Below, piece by piece: positions 50,682-58,930 of a stretch of 64,000 nt of DNA. Numbering within the stretch: the stretch's first letter is position 1; the number at the start of each line of letters is the position of its first letter. A model generated the notes under the pieces. It was not told where the DNA came from, did not search any database, and was given only the letters and a program-made list of their open reading frames with translations. The stretch is taken from positions 58,295 to 122,294 of IMG/VR virus record IMGVR_UViG_3300017917_001839; one strand, written 5' to 3'. Both the position numbers and the translations under genes were made by a program. The stretch comes from a virus.

Positions 50682-53600
50682 ATGGCTGAAGCTGTATTAC
50701 CTGATGGCAGTGTTGTAAAGTTACCCGACTTTGCGTTAGAACAAACGCAAGCACAGATGCTGGCCACGCTAAAAGTATTGCTTAAAGGCGACAAAGAGTC
50801 ACAGGAACTTTATGAAAAGTTCCTGGATGAAGTTAAACAGGGAAACAAAGATTCTAAAAAAGCTGACGAAAAAGCACAAAAAGTTTTAGAAGAGATCAAA
50901 AAAACAAATATCAAGCAACAAGCGTCTTTTAGACAAAAAGTTGCAGACCGAATTGAAGGTGACGTACAGGGCGTGTTTGTTGGCGCAGGTCGTGCTGTTA
51001 GCGGACTTGCTACAGCCGCAGTATTAGCCACTGGTGCTATCATTGGTTTTGGTGCAAAGATATTTACAGGGTTAACTGATAACCTACGCGACCTAACACA
51101 AGCAGGTTTAGGTTTCAACGAAGGACTGGGACAAGGTGCTGCCGTTGCTATCCAACAGTTTAACTCTTTAGGCTATAGCACACAAGAAGCAACGCAAACA
51201 ATGATTAAGTTTGCTTCTCTAACTGCTACATTGGGTCGAACAGGCCCGGGCTCGTTGGTTAACACAATGAAGTCGTTTAAAGCTCTAACCAATAATGGTT
51301 TAGATCTAGGCATGACATTCAAAGAAGCTAACGAAGCACTATTAGAAGAATTAGAAACTCGTTCAAGTTTAGGCATGCTGGAAGGTTCTGTTACCGGTAG
51401 ACAGCTAGCAGCGGCTAACGAACAAATTAAATTACAAACAGCGTATGCAAGTGTACTAGGTATTAGTGCCGATAAGCTACGTGAAATGAACAAACAGACG
51501 CTGAGCCAAAACACTGGTCTTGTTGCGTTGATGAGTAAGTTTGGTAATAGTGTTTACGAAGGCGCCGCAGCGTTTAATACTGTTATGGCTGCTCGAGGTG
51601 AACAACTAGCTAAAGTTAGTCAGCTGTTCCTAGATGCTGGTGCGCAAAGTAGTGTATTCATTAGTGATGCAGCACGCGAATTAGCAGCCGCCGGCGTAGG
51701 TGGCATTACTGATACATTAATTAGCTTTGGTAGACAATTGCAATCTGGTGCGCTAAACAGCACAGCAGAAGGTGAAGCGGCTGCTCTAAAACTTCAAAAG
51801 AAAATAGGCAGTCTAAACAATACTCAAATTCAAAACTTACAGCGTGTAGTTGAAGCCGGCGGCGCCGGTGCTGAAGCTGCTAAAACAATTCTTCTTGCCT
51901 ACCTCGAAGTAAAACAAACTGAACGTAAGATGGCTGAAGTTGCTAAACGTTTAGGTAGTGGATTAAACATTGATGATCTGATGAAGGCTAGAATCAGTTT
52001 TGATAATAGTATTGCAGAGCTCAAAGGTGCGTTTGATGCATTACTAACCGCAGCAATGATTACTTTCACGCCAATGATTACTAAGTTTGCAAATAGTTTA
52101 ACAAAGTTTTCACAGGCGTTCCAAGATGAAACTGGCCGCGGCGGAAGAAAGATACGCGGTATTGGTACAGCACTACTTGATGGTATCAAACTAATTGGCG
52201 ATTCTATAATGAAGCTATTTGGATTTGACCCTGAAAAGTTAGTCGATCCAGACATGATACGCGATACTGTAGTTAAAAAGATTGACGGATTTGCAAAAAG
52301 TGTATCATCCATGATTGATAGATTTAGTGCTTACCTAGATACCTTTAAAGTAGGTGAAGGCGAAGCACAAAGAATTGATTGGTCTGCAATGTTCCGTGAT
52401 ATGGGTAAGCAAGTTGCAATAGGTATCTTAAACGGTATTGGTGATTTTCTCTGGTCATTGCCTGGCATGCTACTTGATGGTGCTGTGACTATGGTCAAAA
52501 GTGTCTTTATGGATCCACCAGAAGGTGAGGAGAAAGTTGGTGATACTATTCTCAGTGGTGTTTTAAAAATTGTTGGTGCATTATTTGCAGTAGGTGCTAT
52601 TAAAAGTATAGCGGCTGTTGGTATAGGAAAAATTAAAAGTGCAATCGCTGGAAAAATATTTGGCGAGTCAGCTGAATCTCTTTCTCAAAAGAGAACCGGC
52701 GGTTTATTAGATAAGATTCGAGGAAAAACACCTGAAACACCGGGCGGCGCTAGCCCTGCAGGTGCAAGTACATCAAAAGGTGGATCACGTGGTGCAGGTA
52801 AGTCTAACGTTGGTGCAGGATTTGCAAGCCTACTAGAAAATATTGGTAAAGGTTTAGGCGGACTAGGTAAAGGCCTAGGTGATTTCTTAAAGAGCGTTGG
52901 CAGTGGAGCCGGCAAAGGCTTAGAAGGATTATTTAAAGGCCTAGGTAAAGGTTTAACAGCACTAGGTAATCCAAAAGTATTACTTGGTACACTAGCACTT
53001 GGTGGTATTGGCGCAGCATTATTTGTAGCAGGAAAAGCACTACAAGAATTTACTAACATTGATGTACCAACAGTCTTAGTAGCAATTAGTGCATTAGCAG
53101 GTCTAGGTGTTGTAGCAGCAGCCGCAGGCTCATTTGCACCATTACTGGGTCTAGGTGCATTAGCAATTGGCGCTATTGGTTTAGCATTACATGCATTTCC
53201 TATAGACTTATTAAAAGCATTTGGCGATGTTTTAAACACAGTTGTAAACACTGTGATGGTGGGCATGCCGCCTATCATTACCGCGGTAGGTGATGCTCTA
53301 GCAAAATTAGTTGAAGTAGGTGCTAAAGGCTTTGACACAGTAATGCAAAGTGTTGGTACACTACTAGAACGAATTAATAAACTAGACGGTGGTAATTTAT
53401 TAGAATCTGCCGCTGGTATTGGTGCTGTAGGTGCAGCATTAGCAGCCTTAGGCGCTGGCAGTGTAGTTGGCGGCATTGGCAATTTCTTTGGCAGCTTGTT
53501 TGGCGGCGGCGATCCATTTGATCGTTTGATGAAGGTAGCAGACGCTTCTGGTAAGTTTGATGTGCTATCAGGTAGACTAAGCACACTAGCAGGTGTTATG

Positions 53601-54158
53601 GGAGAAACCGCTAAAGTAATTAAATCACTAGATCCACAGAACTTAGAAAAGATTGTTACCGAGTTTACAAGACTGTGGAGAAACTTAGCCAACGTTGAAC
53701 TAAACACAAAACCATACTATGACTTTGCGGCGATCAGCACAGAAGCTATGCTAAAGAATGCTGACGCAATTAACAAGATTGCTGCCGCAAACAAAGCACA
53801 GAACTTAGCTTATGCAGAGTTTATTAAATTAGACGATACTAAGTTTGCTAAGAACGTTCAAAATGCCTACAACTATAATGCAGCAAATGCCGGTGCAACT
53901 GAGCAAGGCGGACTAACACAAACTGTTAAAAATGTATTTGCGTCGCTGTTTGGCAATAAACCTGCTACACCTGTAGATAACTCAAAAATTAAGCCAACTG
54001 CACCAACTTCGGGCAACGTAGCCGAAAGTCCATTACTAAACTCATTGCAAACACCAGTGGACAAAGATTCAATTGGCAGAACGCCTGCACAAATTCTAGA
54101 ACAGGTTGAACGAGTATTACGTAGCGAATTAGGACAGATCCGCGAAAATACTAAGTAA
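50682..54158 (+). CDS. Tail tape-measure/hub-type protein (gp29 role)
   Basis: The 1,158-residue protein has a helical, charged N-terminus (EKFLDEVKQGNKDSKKADEK) and a hydrophobic segment near 105-130 (GLATAAVLATGAIIGFGAK). A long helical centre follows, with more hydrophobic Gly/Ala segments near 625-665 and 760-850 (TLALGGIGAALFVAGKAL; ALAGLGVVAAAAG). Between them lies a Gly-rich repeat LGGLGKGLGDFLKSVG. This helix-plus-membrane-like pattern is that of tape-measure proteins, which set tail length and pass into the host membrane with DNA. T4 uses gp29 (590 residues). The gene stands beside gp26 and before gp20, in an assembly context. No direct gp29 motif was recognised, so the call rests on build and position. 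Confidence 0.65.
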   Translation: MAEAVLPDGSVVKLPDFALEQTQAQMLATLKVLLKGDKESQELYEKFLDEVKQGNKDSKKADEKAQKVLEEIKKTNIKQQASFRQKVADRIEGDVQGVFVGAGRAVSGLATAAVLATGAIIGFGAKIFTGLTDNLRDLTQAGLGFNEGLGQGAAVAIQQFNSLGYSTQEATQTMIKFASLTATLGRTGPGSLVNTMKSFKALTNNGLDLGMTFKEANEALLEELETRSSLGMLEGSVTGRQLAAANEQIKLQTAYASVLGISADKLREMNKQTLSQNTGLVALMSKFGNSVYEGAAAFNTVMAARGEQLAKVSQLFLDAGAQSSVFISDAARELAAAGVGGITDTLISFGRQLQSGALNSTAEGEAAALKLQKKIGSLNNTQIQNLQRVVEAGGAGAEAAKTILLAYLEVKQTERKMAEVAKRLGSGLNIDDLMKARISFDNSIAELKGAFDALLTAAMITFTPMITKFANSLTKFSQAFQDETGRGGRKIRGIGTALLDGIKLIGDSIMKLFGFDPEKLVDPDMIRDTVVKKIDGFAKSVSSMIDRFSAYLDTFKVGEGEAQRIDWSAMFRDMGKQVAIGILNGIGDFLWSLPGMLLDGAVTMVKSVFMDPPEGEEKVGDTILSGVLKIVGALFAVGAIKSIAAVGIGKIKSAIAGKIFGESAESLSQKRTGGLLDKIRGKTPETPGGASPAGASTSKGGSRGAGKSNVGAGFASLLENIGKGLGGLGKGLGDFLKSVGSGAGKGLEGLFKGLGKGLTALGNPKVLLGTLALGGIGAALFVAGKALQEFTNIDVPTVLVAISALAGLGVVAAAAGSFAPLLGLGALAIGAIGLALHAFPIDLLKAFGDVLNTVVNTVMVGMPPIITAVGDALAKLVEVGAKGFDTVMQSVGTLLERINKLDGGNLLESAAGIGAVGAALAALGAGSVVGGIGNFFGSLFGGGDPFDRLMKVADASGKFDVLSGRLSTLAGVMGETAKVIKSLDPQNLEKIVTEFTRLWRNLANVELNTKPYYDFAAISTEAMLKNADAINKIAAANKAQNLAYAEFIKLDDTKFAKNVQNAYNYNAANAGATEQGGLTQTVKNVFASLFGNKPATPVDNSKIKPTAPTSGNVAESPLLNSLQTPVDKDSIGRTPAQILEQVERVLRSELGQIRENTK

Positions 54159-54196
54159 GGCTAAACCTTAATTAACAAAAAACTTTTAGGGCCTAT

Positions 54197-54204
54197 GATA
54201 AATA
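54197..54204 (+). promoter_or_regulatory. Late promoter of the head module
   Basis: GATAAATA lies 28 bases before the gp20 start. The upstream 20 bases hold only a partial AAAAAACTTTTAG version of the palindrome. A hairpin CTATAT-TCGG-ATATAG (54208-54223) begins where the transcript is expected to start, and GAGG precedes ATG 54233. Confidence 0.7.
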
Positions 54205-54207
54205 GTG

Positions 54208-54223
54208 CTATATTCGGATATAG
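54208..54223 (+). promoter_or_regulatory. 5'-terminal hairpin in the gp20 leader
   Basis: CTATAT (54208-54213) and ATATAG (54218-54223) flank a TCGG loop. With a T4-type start site about five bases after GATAAATA the hairpin would sit at the very 5' end of the mRNA. There it could protect the message or space the ribosome site. Confidence 0.4.
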
Positions 54224-54232
54224 AGGTCTCTA

Positions 54233-55966
54233 ATGAGTTGGCGAAAACATTTTACACCCGTAGATAACAGCGGTCTGCCGTTAAACATACAACCAAAGAC
54301 TAGCGGGGATCACTACGGTCTAAGCACAACTAGTCGTTATAGTAGTTGGCTACCTGAAGTGTATGCCGGTTCTCCTAACCGCTTGATGCGTTACATTCAA
54401 TATGATCAGATGGATCAAGATCTTGAAATCAACGCTGCATTAGACACTATCGCTGAATTTGGCACACAAGAAGATGAGTCAAGTGGTTTGCCTTTTGAGA
54501 TTGTTTACGAAAACGATCCTAGCGATACAGAAAGCAAAATTCTAAACAAGACATTGATACAGTGGTGTAACCTAAATCAGCTCAACAAGCGTGCATTCCG
54601 TATTTTCCGTAGTACAGTAAAATATGGTGACCAATTCTTTATCCGTGATCCAGAAACATTTGAACTATACTGGGTTGACCCTGCTAACATTGAAAAAGTA
54701 ATTGTCAATGAAAGCGAAGGCAAAAAGATTGAAACTTATTTTATTAAGAACCTAGACCAGAACATGCAGGAACTTGTGGCAACACAGGTAAGCCCAATGC
54801 ATGCTCGTCCATATGGCAGCGGCCAAGGTATTACAGGTGTAATGAGCAGTGTTAACACTGCCGCTAGCAATTACTTAACTGGTGCAATCAATGGTGCTGA
54901 CCAAGGCTTGCCGGTGGATGCAAAGCATGTGGTGCATATTAGTTTAACTGAAGGTATGGACACAGCTTGGCCGTTTGGCGTAAGTATCCTAGAGCCAATC
55001 TTCAAAGTATTCAAGCAAAAAGAATTACTAGAAGATAGTATTATTATCTATCGTGTACACCGTGCGCCTGAACGTCGTGTGTTCTTTATTGACGTAGGCA
55101 ACATGCCTCCACACAAAGCACGTCAGTATCTAGAACAGGTAAAATATGAAGTACAGCAAAAGCGTGTACCTAACAAGAACAAAGACGGTAGCAGTGTAGT
55201 TGACGCTGCATACAATCCTATGAGCATGCTAGAAGATTACTTCTTTGCTCAAACAGCAGAAGGCCGCGGTAGTAAAGTTGATACATTACCTGGCGGTGAA
55301 AACTTAGGTCAGATTGACGACCTACGTTACTTCAACAATAAACTATTGCGTGGTCTACGTGTACCTAGTAGCTATTTGCCCACAGGCCCAGAAGACGGCA
55401 GTGCTGTTTATAATGATGGCAAAGTAGGTGTAGCATACATTCAAGAATATCGTTTTGCCAAGTATGTAGAACGTTTACAGAAGCAGATACAAGAAGACCT
55501 AGACTTTGAGTTTAAGATGTTCCTCAAGCACAGAGGCATTGAAATTGACAATGGTGATTTCAATATCCAGTTTGTTAAACCAATGAACTTTAGTAGCTAC
55601 AGAGAAATCCAGCTGGACACCGAACGTGCCAACTTGTTTAACAGTGTAGCAGCTACAACTTACTTGTCAAGCAGATTTAAACTTAAGAAGTATCTAGGCT
55701 TAACAGATACTGAGATCAAAGAAAACGAGCAGATGTGGCGTGAAGAAAACAACTACGAAAAGTTCAGCGATGATGAACAAAACGTTGACTTAAGAAACAT
55801 TGGTATCCGAGCCCAACCTGATTCGGCTGTAAACACCAGCATTGAGCCCGACCTTACAGACTTAGAAACACCGGCACCCGAAGCAGGGGCAGCACCTGAA
55901 GCAGGGGCAGCACCTGGGGCAACACCAGCAGCAGGTTTAACACCTACACCTCCCGGGGGACTATAA
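54233..55966 (+). CDS. gp20: Portal vertex protein gp20
   Basis: The 577-residue length and motifs match T4-like portal proteins (T4 gp20 has 524). SRYSSWLPEVYAGSPNRLMR is followed by YDQMDQDLEINAALDTIAEF, GVSILEPIFKVFKQKELLED, then YRVHRAPERRVFFIDVGNMP and LPGGENLGQIDDLRYF. Twelve copies form the DNA channel at one capsid vertex and start prohead assembly. The C-terminus has an Ala/Pro/Gly-rich tail with EAGAAPEAGAAPGATPAA repeats, variable among relatives. It is the first gene of the head unit and overlaps the next start by one base (TAATG). Confidence 0.96.
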   Translation: MSWRKHFTPVDNSGLPLNIQPKTSGDHYGLSTTSRYSSWLPEVYAGSPNRLMRYIQYDQMDQDLEINAALDTIAEFGTQEDESSGLPFEIVYENDPSDTESKILNKTLIQWCNLNQLNKRAFRIFRSTVKYGDQFFIRDPETFELYWVDPANIEKVIVNESEGKKIETYFIKNLDQNMQELVATQVSPMHARPYGSGQGITGVMSSVNTAASNYLTGAINGADQGLPVDAKHVVHISLTEGMDTAWPFGVSILEPIFKVFKQKELLEDSIIIYRVHRAPERRVFFIDVGNMPPHKARQYLEQVKYEVQQKRVPNKNKDGSSVVDAAYNPMSMLEDYFFAQTAEGRGSKVDTLPGGENLGQIDDLRYFNNKLLRGLRVPSSYLPTGPEDGSAVYNDGKVGVAYIQEYRFAKYVERLQKQIQEDLDFEFKMFLKHRGIEIDNGDFNIQFVKPMNFSSYREIQLDTERANLFNSVAATTYLSSRFKLKKYLGLTDTEIKENEQMWREENNYEKFSDDEQNVDLRNIGIRAQPDSAVNTSIEPDLTDLETPAPEAGAAPEAGAAPGATPAAGLTPTPPGGL

Positions 55967-56163
55967 TGAGAATAGATGAATTTTACAATCCAGAAAACGA
56001 CCAGTTTGACAGTCGCTCTAAGAACGATACACGTAAACCAGTATTAACTTTAGAACAACTTAACAAGCTAAGAAAAGTTAGAGAGATTAAGCGTGCCGAA
56101 GCAATTGAACACGAAAAATTTGTTCGTGTTATGTATGCACAGCAAGCACAAGAGCAGATTTAA
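55966..56163 (+). CDS. Small head-module protein
   Basis: The 65-residue, charged protein contains LTLEQLNKLRKVREIKRAEA followed by EHEKFVRVMYAQQAQ, one long helix. Its position right after gp20 is that of gp67 in T4. It lacks the acidity of T4 gp67, so assignment to prohead core is by position only. Similar short helical proteins occur here in marine T4-like phages. Translation is coupled to gp20 by a one-base overlap. Confidence 0.72.
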   Translation: MRIDEFYNPENDQFDSRSKNDTRKPVLTLEQLNKLRKVREIKRAEAIEHEKFVRVMYAQQAQEQI

Positions 56164-56169
56164 TGTACA

Positions 56170-57321
56170 ATGCCAGATCTGAGCAATAATGATCCACAAC
56201 TGTGGCGAGATATTAGAGTTTACGAAGATCGGATTACTGTTGTAATTAGATTTGGTTTAGATGATTATGCCAGCAGTTATGCAGACTTATTAAAATCTGC
56301 ATACAACGGAAAACAACACATATACCTAGACTATTCCTCAGAGGCATCTGCATTTATTCTGGGATCTGCTGAATCAGAAGACGATTGGGTATATGCTCAG
56401 CTACACAAACTCATAGATGCTACTGGCATACCCTATGAAAATTTTTCCTATTATTCGGGCAACCTTTACAATCAACAGTCGTATGACGGTTGGCGAATAG
56501 CAAAAAACATACCAAATAGCATGGCTTCACTGGGCCATCGTCAGCAATGGGCACATATTGTAATTGACTGCCACCTTGACTGTTCGAGCAAGTACGAAGA
56601 AAATAGGCACAATATTAGGCCACAATACTTTACTTGTTTAAACGGTGCACCTAGGGCACACAGATTTAAAACACTACTGCATTTGTGGGATGAAGGATTA
56701 TTTCCTTACGGCATTATCACATATGTGAGTTCTCATCCTAGAACCTTAGAAATTTTAAACAATATGGGTTACAGCGAACTCGCTGCAAAACTACCATTGT
56801 CTGTGGATTGTTTTACAGAATATAATGTTATACAAAGCCACCAAAGTAACTTATCTCCCGCATTTTATAATATCTACGATCAAACATATTTTGATGTTAC
56901 AACAGAAACATTATATGGCGAAGGAACCAGCAGTCGTGATTCTATAAAAATGCTAAACATGAATACCTGGTGGAGAGAAATGTTTTTTACAGAAAAAACA
57001 TACCGCAGTATTTTTTATAAAAGACCATTTTTATTATTTGGCAGTCAGTATCAGTTAGCGTACTTACGTAAACTAGGATTTAGAACTTTTGATGGCATAT
57101 TGTTTGATGAAAGTTACGATTCTATCGAAAATTGGCAAGAACGTTTAAAAGCAATTATGCTAGAAACTAAACGCATTTGTACTACCAAAAGCCTTAACGA
57201 AATACATAATATAATGTATTCTCAGGAAATGCAAGACATACTTGACTACAATTACAACCACTTAATAGAGCTTGGTGAGAGACACGAATTGATTACTTTT
57301 TTTGGAAATCTTAGCACTTAA
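56170..57321 (+). CDS. Glycosyltransferase-like protein inserted in the head module
   Basis: The 383-residue protein has a C-terminal signature FFTEKTYRSIFYKRPFLLFG then YLRKLGFRTFDGILFDESYD. This is characteristic of a family of putative glycosyltransferases in marine and algal viruses that resemble fucosyltransferase (GT-B) C-terminal lobes. The N-terminal half carries short alpha/beta pieces (HIYLDYSSEASAFILGSA). It is not part of the T4 head gene set (20-67-68-21-22-23) and is inserted between the small gp67-position gene and the acidic core gene. No strong ribosome binding site precedes ATG 56170. Transcription with head genes suggests modification of a virion protein late in infection, which is inference. 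Confidence 0.6.
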   Translation: MPDLSNNDPQLWRDIRVYEDRITVVIRFGLDDYASSYADLLKSAYNGKQHIYLDYSSEASAFILGSAESEDDWVYAQLHKLIDATGIPYENFSYYSGNLYNQQSYDGWRIAKNIPNSMASLGHRQQWAHIVIDCHLDCSSKYEENRHNIRPQYFTCLNGAPRAHRFKTLLHLWDEGLFPYGIITYVSSHPRTLEILNNMGYSELAAKLPLSVDCFTEYNVIQSHQSNLSPAFYNIYDQTYFDVTTETLYGEGTSSRDSIKMLNMNTWWREMFFTEKTYRSIFYKRPFLLFGSQYQLAYLRKLGFRTFDGILFDESYDSIENWQERLKAIMLETKRICTTKSLNEIHNIMYSQEMQDILDYNYNHLIELGERHELITFFGNLST

Positions 57322-57338
57322 TTGCTGTCTAACCACAG

Positions 57339-57345
57339 CTAAATA
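57339..57345 (+). promoter_or_regulatory. Possible weak late promoter (CTAAATA)
   Basis: CTAAATA 135 bases before the acidic core gene resembles late promoters of marine T4-like phages. It differs from the GATAAATA used elsewhere here and lacks the upstream palindrome. Confidence 0.25.
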
Positions 57346-57414
57346 GAATACTAAATCTATTTTGGCCTCATTTTGACCCCATTTATACCGTAAAAACACC
57401 ACTTATGTGTAAGT

Positions 57415-57456
57415 AATAATGTGGAGTAGACGCGGTATATGTGTCTACACATTATT
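57415..57456 (+). promoter_or_regulatory. Long leader hairpin before the prohead core gene
   Basis: AATAATGT (57415-57422) pairs with ACATTATT (57449-57456) and GTAGAC (57426-57431) with GTCTAC (57443-57448). A GGA bulge and an 11-base loop are present. No T run follows, so it is not a terminator. It stands 12 bases before AGGAGG, the strong ribosome binding site of the next gene, and may be an RNA-processing, stability or translational-control element. Confidence 0.55.
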
Positions 57457-57479
57457 ATATGACAAATTAGGAGGCCACA

Positions 57480-58268
57480 ATGTCAGAATCACGTGCTAAA
57501 TTAGAACAGATTCTCGAACTCCTTCTTTCTGAGGATAACGAAAAAGCTGAAGAAATGCTACACGAATACGTGGTAGCAAAAGCCCGTTCAGAATATGAAC
57601 GTGTTCTTGAAGCTGAAGACGAAGAAGTCGAAGAGTCAGAAGAAGCTGTCGAAGAATCAGAAACAGTTGATGAAGTAGTTGACAAGAGCAACGACTTTGA
57701 AGATGATATCCTAGCTGACGAAGAAGAAATCGAAAACGATGAGTCAGGTCTAGACGAAGCCGAAGACGAAGAAGGCGAGGAAGAAGGCGGTGAAGGTGAA
57801 GAAGACCTAGAAGATAAGGTCGACGATCTAGAAGCCGAACTAGAAGATCTACGTGCTGAATTCGAAAAGCTAATGGCTGGCGAAGAAGGTGAAGAAGAAC
57901 ATGGCGATATGGACATGGGCGACGCAGAAGGCGGCGACATGGAAGTCGACATGGGCGGCGAAGAAGGTGAAGACGAGATGATGGACTCAGTAGAGTACGA
58001 TCTTGACGAAGAAGTCGACGAAGACAGTGAAGTTGTTGAAGAAGCTACAAAGCTACAAGACAAAGTTGCTGCTCCTAAGGCTCCAGCTGTTGACGCTTCA
58101 AATGGTACATCACCAGTAGCCAAGCACAAGGCGGGTTGGGAAACCGGCGCACCTGTAAAAGCTAAAGATGGCGGCGAAGGTAACAAAGGCGCAAACAAGC
58201 CTAAGAACCACACACCTACAAACAACATGGGTATTAAGCCTGTAAAGGTAAATGCGCCTAAGGCGTAA
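57480..58268 (+). CDS. Acidic prohead core protein (gp67/gp68 role)
   Basis: The 262-residue protein begins with a helix (ESRAKLEQILELLLSEDNEK). It continues with about 150 residues that are largely Glu and Asp (EAEDEEGEEEGGEGEEDLED, with a coiled part VDDLEAELEDLRAEFEKLM). It ends in a basic, Pro/Lys-rich tail (NMGIKPVKVNAPKA). T4 prohead core proteins gp67 and gp68 occupy this place before gp21 and are degraded by it during maturation. Acidic internal peptides then share the capsid with DNA. Length exceeds T4 gp67 (80) and gp68 (141). AGGAGG precedes the start. Confidence 0.72.
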   Translation: MSESRAKLEQILELLLSEDNEKAEEMLHEYVVAKARSEYERVLEAEDEEVEESEEAVEESETVDEVVDKSNDFEDDILADEEEIENDESGLDEAEDEEGEEEGGEGEEDLEDKVDDLEAELEDLRAEFEKLMAGEEGEEEHGDMDMGDAEGGDMEVDMGGEEGEDEMMDSVEYDLDEEVDEDSEVVEEATKLQDKVAAPKAPAVDASNGTSPVAKHKAGWETGAPVKAKDGGEGNKGANKPKNHTPTNNMGIKPVKVNAPKA

Positions 58269-58285
58269 TTGTAGGGGTAATTATA

Positions 58286-58909
58286 ATGGCACGTAAACTT
58301 TACGAATTTATGAACGCAGACATGGGCGGTTTCAAGCTCATGGAAAGCGAAGATGGCAAGGACTTGTTTATGCATGGCCTTTTCATTCAAGGTGATGTAA
58401 AGAATCAAAACGGTCGTGTTTATCCACGCTCCGAAATTGAACGTGCTGTAGAAAGTGTTAGAGGCAGATTAAGCAAAGGCGAAACTGTGTTGGGCGAATT
58501 AGACCACCCAGAAGAGCTTCAAATTAATCTGGACCGTGTGAGCCATATCATCACTGATATGCACTGTGAAGGCTCAAACGGTATTGGTAAACTTAAAATC
58601 ATAGACACACCTATGGGTAATATTGCTCGCAGCTTACTAAAAGCTGGGGCAAAACTGGGCGTTAGTAGTCGTGGAAGTGGTAACGTTAATGAATCCGGTA
58701 AGGTTTCAGATTTCGATATCGTAACTGTTGACATTGTGGCCCAGCCCAGTGCGCCAGACGCATATCCAAAAACTATCTATGAGAGTTTGTTTAACATGCG
58801 CGGCGGCGAAGCTGTTTACAGAACAGCCGCCGCGATGACACACGATAAAAGTGCAGAAAAACATTTGGTGAAGGCCATCACAGGCTTGATCCGAGAACTA
58901 AGACTTTAA
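58286..58909 (+). CDS. gp21: Prohead core protease gp21
   Basis: The 207-residue protein (T4: 212) carries the Peptidase_S77 motifs. GELDHPEELQINLDRVSH holds the catalytic His, and GVSSRGSGNVNESGKV holds the nucleophilic Ser. FDIVTVDIVAQPSAPDAYP closes the domain. The protease sits in the prohead and cuts scaffold, core and capsid proteins so that DNA can enter. It lies between the acidic core gene (17 bases) and the scaffold gene (21 bases). Confidence 0.95.
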   Translation: MARKLYEFMNADMGGFKLMESEDGKDLFMHGLFIQGDVKNQNGRVYPRSEIERAVESVRGRLSKGETVLGELDHPEELQINLDRVSHIITDMHCEGSNGIGKLKIIDTPMGNIARSLLKAGAKLGVSSRGSGNVNESGKVSDFDIVTVDIVAQPSAPDAYPKTIYESLFNMRGGEAVYRTAAAMTHDKSAEKHLVKAITGLIRELRL

Positions 58910-58915
58910 TTATAA

Positions 58916-58930
58916 AGTAGGAGACCTACT
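58916..58930 (+). promoter_or_regulatory. Hairpin covering the gp22 ribosome binding site
   Basis: AGTAGG (58916-58921), loop AGA and CCTACT (58925-58930) form a perfect 6-bp stem that contains the ribosome binding site GGAGA and touches ATG 58931. It could limit translation of the scaffold until ribosomes arriving from gp21 open it. Confidence 0.5.

Noticed and set aside
52685-53707. 340-codon minus-strand frame opposite the tape-measure gene
   Set aside because: It is a shadow of the Gly/Ala-rich coding sequence, rich in Pro/Ser/Ala, with no regulatory signals.
57467-58408. Long Ser-rich minus-strand frame opposite the acidic core gene
   Set aside because: It is the complement of the Glu/Asp-rich codons of the plus-strand core gene and has no ribosome site or context.
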